This document shows positions 13,358-23,857 of a stretch of DNA of 64,000 nucleotides, one piece after another (the stretch's first letter is position 1; the number at the start of each line of letters is the position of its first letter). The DNA comes from Bigelowiella natans CCMP2755 (lineage: Eukaryota > Cercozoa > Chlorarachniophyceae), in the NCBI GenBank assembly GCA_000320545.1, contig ADNK01000036.1:30001-94000 (forward strand), in the 5' to 3' direction. The notes under the pieces are model-generated. The model ran no database searches. It was not told the DNA's origin and saw only the letters and a list, made by a program, of their open reading frames with translations. The position numbers and the translations under genes are program-made.

Positions 13358-14228
13358 GCTCGCGCAGACAGACGGCCTCAAGGAAGTGTTGTCGCCTCAT
13401 CCATACATCTATGACTCAATGTGTCCTCATTCCTTCTTCTCACACAATGAGTTGATGGTGCTGTTGGTTCGTTTGCGTGTGTGTGTGTGTGTGTGTGTGT
13501 GCGTTCTCCTTCCTGACAAAGACCCTCTCGGTCGCCTCCCGCCGTGTACTGGTATAGATACTGTTTACGATGACATCAACAACGATTTGGAACGATTTGG
13601 AACGATTTACAAGCCTATACACACCCCACATTTACCACCGCGACTATTGTTGATGATGAGTCTTTATAAATCGCATTTTTGTCATGAAAGAACGTGTGAT
13701 GATAGGCCAGCACTGCCGTCTATTTGGCAATGTGAATATGTATATATGTACATAGTACACATGTTCCTATGCTGATATTTTAATGATAACATTAGGTTTA
13801 TCTTGCTTTGGCCTCGATTAAAGGAGATCGCCAAGACGATGATGGTTCTCCAGCTGCGAACGCCGTTTCCAACTTCCAGCATGTTACCAGGTAGGCCTCT
13901 CGAGAAGATGATGATATATGATCCTGCTTTTCATCAGCAACAACAGCTTTTAGAACACAGCATCTGGCTGATCAAAGCAATGTGGTGACTGACTGCGCTG
14001 TATCTGAATATCTCCCCCTTTCTCTTCTTTTCTGTGCCTGTAGCGCCCTGAAGCTTGGCGTCACCGAGAACGAAAGAGAGGCGGCGATGAGGAAGGAGTA
14101 CCAGTTCCAGCTTGATGCAATGAGGGCCAACTTGGATCAAACTCAGGCGACCCTCAACCAAAAAGAGTAAGTAGCAGCAGCAGCATTAGCGGCCAGCATC
14201 ACGCCATCTTGTATTTAGCCTAGATCGG

Positions 14229-14265
<37 letters not shown>

Positions 14266-15970
14266 ACACACAACCCACGCATGCTCACCGTAGACGATGG
14301 AGATGAGTGACACTAAATAAACTATCACAGGCAAGAGAACGAGGGCATGAAAGCAGAGGCCGAAAAGCTTGAGCGAAGCGTGGAGCAGCTCAGCTCAAAA
14401 GCAGCAACATTGGAGGTCAGTAAGTCGCACGCATTCACGCGCATATACCTTCGAGAGCAAAGCGCCGGCAAAGTTTGCATAGGAAAGTAGTGATTGGTCT
14501 TTAGTAGCACGCACCTACCAGCACCGTTTGCCCTGTGAATAGAAGTAGAGAGCATAAAATAAATCTCTGTCGTAATGAAAGAAGAAGAAAAAGTTGTAGT
14601 AGTAGTTGTTGTTATCGGAGCCTATGGAGAACGCGATAATCTACATCATCGACGCCCTGCTGATCATCAACCTCCTTCTCCTTCACCTCATTGTTCTCTT
14701 GATATCACATCTCAGTCCGATGCGAAGAAGGCAAAGGCGGAGGCCGAAGACTGCCGTAGAGAGGTACTACCCCACGTGAAAGCAGCAAAAGCACGATTTG
14801 AATAGACAGTTGCCATAATGAATATTTGGTTTTAAATGAAAATACGCGCGCGCGCGCGCGTGTGTGGGTATGAGCGTGTGCGTTGAGGGACACCTGTGAG
14901 TATTTTAAGTTTGTTGGTCTTGCTGAATGTAAATTTCTTCTTCTCCCCACCCACCGCCATCGGCATCATCTATAAAAGATGAAGCGCCTCAAGGAGTTAC
15001 TACGCAAGAAGGACGGACTGATCACTGGCCTGACGTTAGATAAGGCTGCTGCTACTCAGATTATGTCATCATCATCGTCCTCGTCCAGGGGAGGGGGAGG
15101 AGGAAAGAGGGGCTCGATTAGTACGTTCTCCTCACAATAATGCCAGACAATATATATTAATATGCTAGCTCCTCCAAGGAGCCGCAAATACCCCTTCAAA
15201 TTTAACAATCATCGAAATGGAGGAGAATCAGCTTGCATCCTAGTACCAGAGTCGTTTGCTGCTACTACTACTAAGCTGTGTACTTTATCTTCTTCTTCTT
15301 CTTCTTCTTCTACTACTACTGCACTACCCTTACAACTACCCTATTACCCATTAGCTCTTTCTTACATTGTTTGTCCAATCAATCAATCAATCAATCAGGT
15401 TCCGAATGCGAATCCTCCGTTAGCTCCGAGAATAGCCAACCGTTGAACACCCCTCGAAAGACGCCACGAACGCCATCTCTTCTCAAGTCTACTCCTAAGA
15501 CCACCACAAGCAGCAGCAGCAGCAGCAGCAGCAGCACGGTAGTCAAAAATGTTTGCATGGTTGCATCGTCGCGCACCATGATCTTTTCACCCTCCCCCAT
15601 TCATGATGAAGGACTCATGAGCAGCCGTATCTTACTCAGACGTGATGCCGTTTGTTTTTAACTAATACATCAGAGTGGGGCTAAAATGACGGGGAGAATG
15701 CTGAAAAGACCATCGGTACGCAATCCAACAGGCATTTCTCCAGCAGGAGGGATTTGTCAATTCTATGTTTTTTTAATTCTCGCTCATCTTTCGAGCTCCT
15801 CATTGGTAAACGCAACTACATAGGCACCTTCTGGGCTGCCGAGCAGATTCGGCACACGATCGAAGTTTGGTGGTTATAGAAAGGCCAGCTTGAAGAAGCC
15901 GATGACGCAGAACAGCTTATTTGATTCAGCAACACATCATGTCTGTGTGATATTTAGCGTGGTGCAGTGA
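8079..15970 (+). CDS. Kinesin-7-like motor protein
   Basis: Microtubule motor. The motor domain starts at once ([14 protein letters not shown]) with P-loop GQTSSGKT, switch I SRSHTIF, switch II DLAGSER, then [23 protein letters not shown] and a neck NKAKIN. The GQTSSGKT loop and neck favour kinesin-7 (CENP-E type). Exons: 8079-8221, 8337-8406, 8494-8601, 8687-8782, 8938-9052, 9183-9244, 9370-9440, 9649-9712, 10079-10157, 10319-10371, 10692-10766, 10905-11005, 11231-11363, 11658-11695, 11889-11952, 12168-12234, 12484-12679, 12955-13057, 13824-13890, 14044-14166, 14331-14415, 14716-14763, 14979-15120, 15399-15538, 15674-15715, 15824-15970. After the motor come coiled-coil exons and a Ser/Pro/basic tail ([20 protein letters not shown]). 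Total is about 811 residues plus one unresolved exon between 13058 and 13823 (length 1 mod 3). Introns hold AT, TC, CA, CAT and TAG repeats. Confidence 0.93.
9071..9125. repeat. Compound (CA)n(GA)n microsatellite
   Basis: CA repeats pass directly into GA repeats inside the kinesin intron that follows the exon ending at 9052. The same CA-to-GA junction recurs at 18091-18152, 35232-35287 and 44527-44598. Confidence 0.95.
13171..13351. repeat. Cluster of TC, CA and AT microsatellites
   Basis: (TC)n at 13171-13204, (CA)n at 13276-13306 and (AT)n at 13315-13351 lie within the unusually long, unresolved kinesin intron after the exon ending at 13057. Confidence 0.95.
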
Positions 15971-15977
15971 TGATGCA

Positions 15978-16039
<62 letters not shown>

Positions 16040-17703
16040 CTCTCTCTCTCTTTCTCTCTCTCTTTTCTCTTTCTCTCTCTCTCTCCCCCCCTCTCTCTCT
16101 CTCTCTGTGTGTGTGTGTGCTTTGGATAGATATTTGTAAATATATACAGCATGTGCTACATGATATTTTTATATGGTCATTATTTTGTCGTGACAATTCA
16201 AGAGTGTTGCATTAATTCTTATGAAAAATTTCTCCTCGAATTCAATATTTCAGATGCGATGAGTATCCCTCGGCGTGCAAGATTGTGACCGTAGTTGAAA
16301 AATAATAGCAAGATGTCATTTATTTTAATTTTTCAAGTTTTGTTGTAAAGTTTCAAGCCTATAGAAAGTACGTTGCATTCGGCGTGTAGGCAAGGTCGTT
16401 CATCTAGACTCTTTGTTGTTATTCTTATTGATTTTGTTGACCGTTTCAAAGTTGAAATGATGAGCTATCATATACTCCTAGATGCCTTTCACATCTTGCT
16501 AGCTTGTCAGAATGCGACTAGCCTAGCATCTGGTACATAGCACATGCGCTTTAGCTTTAACTATGCCATGCTATGGTTTTGTATGTGAAAGTGTGTGTGT
16601 GTGTGTGTGGCTGCGCGCGCACACGCTAGCTAGCTAGCGCAAGCGCGATAAAGCGAGTGCATCGTAAATAGCTATGAGATGGCCTAGTGGTAGCTAGCTA
16701 GCTCTATCTAGTAATGCTAGAATGCTAGCTCGTAATTGCATTATTTCTAGATTTGTTACATATATTTAGACACATGCGTCTCTAGCTAGCTAAATCTATC
16801 AATTACTAAGCAATCTAGCAATGTTACGTTATTGTTAGTAAGAGAGAGTACACGCTAGCTAGCTAGCTAGCTAGCATCCTAGCATCCTAGCATCTAGCTA
16901 GCTAGCTCTGATGTGTTGCACTTCTCTAGTGCTAGCTAGCTAGACTGTCGTAGATTCCGCACTCTAGCATACTGCTAGACTGCTAGACTGTCGTAGATTC
17001 CGCACTCTAGCATACTGCTAGACTGCTAGCTAGCTAGACTGTCGTAGATTCCGCACTCTAGCATACTGCTAGACTGCTAGACTGCTGCTAGACTGCTCTA
17101 GCTAGCTAGCTAGCTACAGCAAGGCTACGGCAAGCTAGCAAGTGACTGGTGCGGATCTCGCTAACACTCGTAGCGCTATAGAAGTTAATTAGCTATCCCA
17201 GCTATGCTGCACAACTGATGTAGAACCAGGTAACTAGGTAGCCAGTCTAGCAGTAGCTTTGCTAGTTTGATCGTGCTCACACGCATGCTAGCATGTCTAG
17301 ACCTTAAGCATTTAGAGCAGACATGCTAGCATGCATCACATCGCCGACATCTCTAGATCTGCAAGATCTTAACATGCTCACATGTACACAAAGTACTGTA
17401 TGTGACGACGACTACCCGTGATTAGTTATTTATTTACACACACGACACACGATCAACGCGGTGCTACATGCACTCTTTAGACTCTATAGGAGGCAAACAA
17501 TTTCATTCTAACGACGGCATTTTTTCTTGCGTCCAATTGGTGAATAATAAGTGCTTATTTCACGCAGGAGGGTGGAGGATGGTGAAGAAGTCCCATTGAC
17601 TTCGGACTAATTTTCTCTTTGTACATCTTAAATAAATACAGGCAGCAAACTTCGCGACGTTTCCCTTGCCATTACGGCCAAACGTCCTATTCTGACACCT
17701 GGT
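15971..17703. other. Repeat-rich intergenic DNA between convergent genes
   Basis: No gene recognised. It opens with a compound AT/GT/TC/GT microsatellite (15980-16119) that is probably in the kinesin 3' region. It then becomes very rich in CTAG and GCTAGC (about 16620-17350), with the palindrome CATGCTAGCATG at 17284-17295 and a related copy near 17323, and a local tandem repeat. Confidence 0.7.
16941..17090. repeat. 43/51-bp tandem repeat, three copies
   Basis: Copies start at about 16941, 16984 and 17035. Each holds the core TGTCGTAGATTCCGCACTCT followed by AGCATACTGCTAGACTGC. Spacings are 43 and 51 bp; the longer unit has an extra TAGCTAGC octamer. The third copy runs into degenerate CTAGACTGCTG repeats. 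The near identity of copies suggests recent amplification. Confidence 0.9.
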
Positions 17704-18099
17704 TTATGACGAAGAAGCAGATGGTGATGATGATGATGATGATGACGACGACGATGATGATGAGTCAACAAAGCTGCTTGAATAAAAAGTGAATAAGTTC
17801 TTGCTGCAAGCGTTATTCACCTTCGATTCAAGGTTTGTCGAGCGAGCGTTCCTTGGTACTATTCTTAGTAAACCAATGCTCTTAAAACAGTTCCCAATTC
17901 TCTTGAGGCACTTGCTGGCTCCTTCCTCGTTCTCAAGTGCAGATGATGATCTCGTTGACTCCGACGATACCGACGATGATGATGCCTTGGTTTGGTGCTC
18001 GAGGCGGTCGTGCATGGCCTTGTGACAGGTCCGCATCACCGTTTGAGACACCACGAGAGATATCAGACAAGCTGATTTATTGTTCAGTACAAACACACA

Positions 18100-18159
<60 letters not shown>

Positions 18160-21100
18160 AGGAGAAAGAGAGAGCAGCAGCAGCAGCAGTAGCCACAGAA
18201 AGCACATTTTTCAGCAAGAATGTCAGCCATTACAAAGAGGAAGAAAGCGATGGAGCCAAGGCGATACGAGCAGCAGCAAATATTGTTGTTGTTGTCAAGA
18301 GTGTTGATCATCATCATCATCATCACCATCATGATCGTTGTGTGCGACTACTGACCGAAGAATAGCACCCAGCAGCCGTCGCTCAACGTCGCAATAACGG
18401 TGAAGCAGGTGTTGTAGCCGCCGAGGTACTGAGTCATGTGCTGCTTGAGGAAGGCGTCGATGACGTCGCACTTGTCGCCCACGAGAAACTTGGCGAACTG
18501 CTGGATCTCAAGGATCGCTGCGATGATGGAGACGACGAAGACGTCCAGCGCGCTCCACGCGTTGAGCACCTCCGTGAAGTAGAAGACCGAGTACTGCACC
18601 TTGGCGGTCATCGGTACCCACCACAAGAACATCATCACGACGAGGTGGCAGAGGGGAACGGCGAACGATACGGTGTAGAAGACCGCCTGGATCCATATCA
18701 CCCCGACACCGCTCGGGTTTGACGACGCCTGTGGGATGGCCTTCGTCACGCTCAGCAGCGAGTACGTGCGGGTGGCGTCATCGCCCAAGAAGAGGCTGGC
18801 GAGGCCCTTAAACTCGAATCGGAATGACTCGATGATCGATCCTGCCAGGATCACACAGACCCCGAGGAAGAGCAAGAACGAGACCAGCAGCTTCCCCAGC
18901 CACGTGCAGGCTACGCGCTGGTTGCGTTCAAGGCCATACGACGCCCCTGGGTAGACGTGGTTGCACAAGGCCTCCCTGGCCCCTCCGGGGGCGATCGCCT
19001 TCGACTCGTCGGGGAAACGGTGGTAGTGCAGCACGATGTGCGTGGTCAGCAGCGACGTAATCGTCGCCATCAGGAACGTGTAGAAGCCCAGGCCGGGCTC
19101 CACGAGCACGTCCGCGGTGAAGAAGTTGACGCCGATCTCGCTCTCCGGATTCGAGATGGAGAAACGAAAGGCGACCAGCATGAGCGACAGGACGTAGGCG
19201 TCCAGCAAAGACCACTTTCCGAGGGCGTCGAGGGCGATCAGAAGGCTCTCACGACGCTTCTCCGAAAGCCATGACAGTGGGAACAGCCAGCACACTTGCA
19301 TGAGCAGGAGCTTCAGGTACGGCCACCCACCTGAGAATACCGCGACTAAGATCGAGAGGGGATAGACCTTGGCCTTCCACATGTCCACAATCGTGTTGGA
19401 GAGGGAGAACTCAAAGAGGGTGGGGAGCTCTGGCGAGAAGTCCCCGGCGTGGAGATCGATCTCCACCGCCGCACCCGTCCCCATGTTCGAGATGATGAAG
19501 GTGGCGATGTTGCCGCACAGGGCGATGGGAACGCCGAAACGGAAGATGATAGGGATGTGCGAATTAGCTGCGAGGCAGTTCCAAGGGGGGAAGGAGGACG
19601 ACGACGACGACGATGATGATGATGATGATAATAACTTGGCGTGATCTGACGATGAAGCTGCTTGGTCGCCCTTGACCTCTTCCCACTCAGATCTCGAATG
19701 ATCAAGAGAATTGTGGTGTTGAGGGCTATTAAGGGACGGACCCGCTTCTTCTAACCGATTGTAATGGCCTTTTCCATCTTCCTGGTGGTGATTAGAGAGC
19801 CACTTTCGCCGACAATACCATCCCAGCGAGACCAGAATCAAGAAGGACCCCACGCCCAAGACGGTTCCCAGGAACACGGCTTTCTCGTAGAGCTTCTTCC
19901 CGGAGGGGGAGGTTGATGGGCTTGGGACTGGCTCGCCCGCGCACACGTATGCTCCCTCGTCCATCACCGTCCGAGCGATTTGGTTGATCTGCGTCTGGAT
20001 GAAGGGGGAACCGACATTGAAGAGGTAGTTGATCAGCTCCTTGCTCAGCAAGTCAAACTGCGGGATGGCCTCCTCTAGCTTGTGCAGGGAGGAGGAATGC
20101 CCCCCCGCGAGCCTCATGTAGCACTCGTCGACGCTCAGGTCCAGGTTGACGAATCTGCCGTCACTTAATGCGCTCGCATCGCAGTACACGTTACCGACCT
20201 GCTCCACCGTGAGGTTGGAGAAAGAGGCCTTATTGACCAGGAGAACGCCCGTTGTATCGAGGGAGAGGTTGGCGAAGTGGAACGACAGCCGAAAAGAATC
20301 CTTCACCGTGCTCCCGGCGGTGGCGAGGTGTCCTCCTCCTCCTCCTCGTTGTCGTCCTTCTTCTTCTTCTTCAGCTTCTCCAATAATCGTGTCAATCCCC
20401 AACGAGATGTTCACAGGCCCTTCCCTCTTGGCCCAGTCCATGTAGGAGAGCAGTGTTCGATTGTCCAGGGGGTTGAAGAAAGAGAAGTTGGCGAACGACA
20501 TCACGCCGTAGAAATCCAGGTCTCGGAACACGACCCTGAGGTTATCCTGCACCTTGAAGCTTGCGAGCTCTCCACGGATATGCGCCACGCCATCGTCATC
20601 TGCGCCCAAGAGCTGTTGCAGAATCCAGTTGATGCTTAGAGGCCCCGAGGCATCGACGAACTTGTTGGCCTCGGCGAAGAAGGTGCTCAGGGTACCATTC
20701 GTCCAGTCTATGAACTCTCCTCCACCAACGCTGGGACTGCTCGGACACCCAGTTTGTGCCATTTCAGCTCGCATCTTCTCAAGCTCTTCGTTGAGAATGT
20801 CGGTCAGAGGCCCCATGATGACCCCGTGCAGGACGTCAGGGACCACCGATTTGTAGTTGTCGATGAAGAACTCGAGGACGGTATCTATAGTCCGGTCGAG
20901 CTCCCCCTCAATGTCACCCCCCTTGGTGATTAGCTTCAGGGCTCCCAACGTAAAATTGACCGAGATCTCGGTAAAATTCACTGCGTGCAGGGCAGTGGCT
21001 ATGCACGAGGGAAGCACGAGCTGGCCCATCCTCATCCCACGAACATAGCTCTCGCGGAGTGCAAGCAACGTTGAGAGCTGGATCGTAGGCTTGTCCACGT

Positions 21101-21617
21101 ACAGATTCAGCAAAAACCTTTCGGTCAAGTTACCTCCGGACACAGTATCGCCCTGCCCTAGCATAACCTGCAATGCTAGGCCCATGGTCACGTTGAGAGA
21201 CTCGGCTTCCAGCGACGTGTTCAGCACGTATGGGTTCAGCGTAGTCGTCCCAAAAAGGTTCAGGTCTTTGAAGGTGTCCAGGCCTCCGATGGTCACGTTT
21301 TCAATGTCGATGCGAATCAGCGCTCCCATCGTTGCATTAATGAGTGACGAGAATCCAGAAGGCACGGAGATGACGCCGGAGTTATCTGTAAGCCTATCGA
21401 CGAGCTTGTTGATGCTCAGAGGCCCTGATGGGCTGAGGAGATAGTCGAGAACATAATCAACCCCATCAATAATTTTGGAGTCCCTCCAGTTTATCATCCC
21501 GGCTGGAACAGGTGGGGGGGGATTGGGGGTGCAGCACTGTGGTGGTATATACGGGGTCATTGCTGAAAAAACAAACAAACGGCAATATGATCATTCTTTT
21601 TCCCTTCAATATATATA

Positions 21618-21656
<39 letters not shown>

Positions 21657-22723
21657 GTATTATATGTAAATTTATATAATATGTGAAAAGTACAAACCAG
21701 TGTCTAAAGCGAGAAGAACGTTGGTGAGATTGGTATTTATAAGAGTGTTAAATTCGTCACAGATAACAGAATCAATCTTCGAGTCAATCTGCCCCTCCGC
21801 CCATTTCACTGAGGACAGGTAGTATCGAGGGTGATGGTGAGGACACTCCTTTTTGAGCATAATGACGAGATGATTTAAATTTCTTACATATCAGGTTGAC
21901 GAGAGAGGACAATGCGCTCAACTTTAGCTTGATCGTGGTTTTCACGTCCGCGCCACATTGCAGATTTGTTGCCTTCCTAGCTAACCGGCCATCCCCTGAA
22001 AAATGCACCATTCGTTTGTTGTTGCTCCACATGTCTATCACAACTTTAGACCCGTAATTTGAAGGGTATCTTGAACGGAAGTTTGGTAAACCTTTGCCGT
22101 CCCTGAACCGGAACTGAAAATTAACACACATCATGCATTAGAATAATTTGCGAGAGCAGCTGCTGTCAAATACCCTATGGAGACTCCATCAAGATGGGCC
22201 TGGAACTTTGGTATCGAGCAAGCTACATTGATACCACTCAAAATGAATCGCATTGATGTCTGTTCCTTTAGATAACTGGAGGAGATGTTGCCTATACGAA
22301 TGCCCTTACAGATAATCTGGTTGAGTTCGAGGTCAACCTTCCCGACAGTGACCCCAGCTACTTTGAATGATTTTTGAAGGGGGGGCTGAGAAATTCAATT
22401 TTGGAAATTAGTCACGAAGGAAATAATAGAAAACGATTTTGGGCGCACCATATTTATTGCGATTGTTATGTTTGCAAGCCATCTCGCCAGAGGATCGACT
22501 TCTCCCTTAAATTTCAGGACAAAGTATGTCAGTTCACAGTGACGACGAGAAGAATTTTGGTTGGTGCTACCTTCATCACAATTGGAGGTAAGGATGACTG
22601 GGCCGTAGAACCATCGCAAAGAGTAAAGGAGGTTGAAGCCAGACACAGAATGTAAAAGGCGAGGCCAAAAAATGAGGGAACAGTGGAAAGAAGGCGAGTT
22701 GGAGGCGCCCGGTTTTGTGACAT
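17704..22723 (-). CDS. BPI/LBP-like lipid-binding ectodomain fused to a PqiA-like membrane domain
   Basis: Exons: 22571-22723, 22174-22385, 21888-22102, 21698-21808, 18356-21562, 17704-18071. They join in frame to 1421 residues. The start at 22723 gives a textbook signal peptide (MSQNRAPPTRLL, then a hydrophobic core ending ASTSFTLC). Residues about 50-780 look like BPI/LBP-type (TULIP) lipid-binding sequence: KVDLELNQIICKGIRIGNI, NVACSIPKF, IDSKIDSVICDEFN, and a module with SGPLSIN that occurs twice. A transmembrane helix follows at about 787-815 (FLGTVLGVGSFLILVSLGWY). Residues about 890-1300 form a multipass domain resembling bacterial PqiA: GKWSLLDAYVLSLML and a second NAWSALDVFVVSIIAAILE. 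The tail is Ser-rich. The family link of the ectodomain rests on motif spacing, so it is softer than the PqiA call. The 3.2-kb exon is visibly GC-richer than its surroundings. Proposed role: lipid binding and transfer at a membrane. Confidence 0.75.
18091..18152. repeat. Compound (CA)n(GA)n microsatellite
   Basis: Lies in the last intron (18072-18355) of the BPI-PqiA gene. CA repeats pass directly into GA repeats. Confidence 0.95.
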
Positions 22724-23480
22724 GGCACGTTCACAAATCGTCCAGCCCGATATGTGAGAGCCGTGATTACAAAGCAACCACTCACCTAGTGCCTAGTGTA
22801 ATCCCTCTGCCAACTTAACGATGGTGCATCAAAAATGGTCTCAAGTAGTCAATCGCAAGACTTGGCCGTACCACCGGAAATTCAGACTAACTCGCGTAAT
22901 TGCCTGATTCAGAATTTCTCCTTTGCGACGAAATGTACCCTATATTACTTGTCTTAGGTTTTGATTAAAATGGGTTTTACATCCTTTATTCTGAACATCA
23001 TCTGTGTTTCAGTCCCAAAAAAACATGGAAATGAAATAAAATGGAAGGGGGGAAAATGCCGTCATAGGACAAATTCTTATGTCGCACAAACCTAAAATTA
23101 AGGGTATTGAGACGCGATCGACGTAGGTTTGCACTTTCGGACCCTTTATATCACCCGCGCTCAGCCGAGGCCTTATTCAGATATCACACAAAGCTGGGCA
23201 ACGTTACATCAGAATAAAATAGCGTTGATTTTGGCCCAATGTGGATGTAGAACAACCGAAAGTACTAAGAATTACATAAAAAGTCTAAGGAGAACATGAA
23301 TACTGGGAGAAGATGTGTCCGAAACTTCTTTGTCGCATGTCGCTCGTTGCCGAAAAGTTCCATCATTTTAGGTGAATTGATCTTATGAACATCAACCGCC
23401 ATTGAGCAAAAGTGTGCTCTTGTTCGTGGGGTGAGGGGTGAGCGAGCGTGTCACTCGTCGTTCTTGCTCGTCCACAACTC
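22724..23480. other. Upstream region of the BPI-PqiA gene
   Basis: About 757 bp between the start codon of the BPI-PqiA gene and the retrotransposon. Expected to hold its promoter. No ORF or motif that I can assign. Confidence 0.5.
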
Positions 23481-23806
23481 TGTTGCGCGTAAGGTGTTCA
23501 CAGGCCGAGGCGCTACGTGCACAAGTAGGCAGGGGGGGGGAAAGGCACGTTTGCTTCCTTTTGAAGAGTTGTGTTTATTTTTATTAAAGATTATATTTTT
23601 ATTAAATCGTGCACTGCGTAATCATTCGCGAAGCTTTCGCGAATGCCGCCGCACGTGGGGCAGCACACTTCCGGTGTGCTGCCATGAGTCCCGCCGGAAC
23701 CCACGTGCCTATGCTGTATTAATATCTACGTTATCTATATTCTATATCCGCGACAACCCCTTTGTTGTCGCACGTGACTTGTGCCCGCGTAGTGGTACGC
23801 GCTACA
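23481..23806 (-). repeat. 3' LTR
   Basis: 326 bp, identical to 28871-29196. Contains a perfect palindrome (23623-23645), two further hairpins (23660-23682 and 23751-23770) and three CACGTG motifs (23652, 23702, 23771). It ends the element on the side facing the start of the BPI-PqiA gene. Confidence 0.96.
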
Positions 23807-23816
23807 CCTCCCCCAA
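23807..23816 (-). other. Polypurine tract
   Basis: On the minus strand the sequence TTGGGGGAGG abuts the 3' LTR. This is the expected place and composition for the plus-strand primer used in reverse transcription. Confidence 0.7.
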
Positions 23817-23857
23817 GTCACGTTGCTCCTTCCTTCCTTCCTTATTCCCTTAGACCT

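Noticed and set aside
16941-17090. Possible CRISPR-like array
   Set aside because: The three repeats are contiguous tandem units without variable spacers, in a eukaryotic nuclear context.
22374-22655. 93-codon plus-strand ORF and the overlapping 83-codon minus ORF at 22395-22646
   Set aside because: They fall in and around the first intron of the BPI-PqiA gene. The signal-peptide exon 22571-22723 in another frame splices cleanly to 22385.
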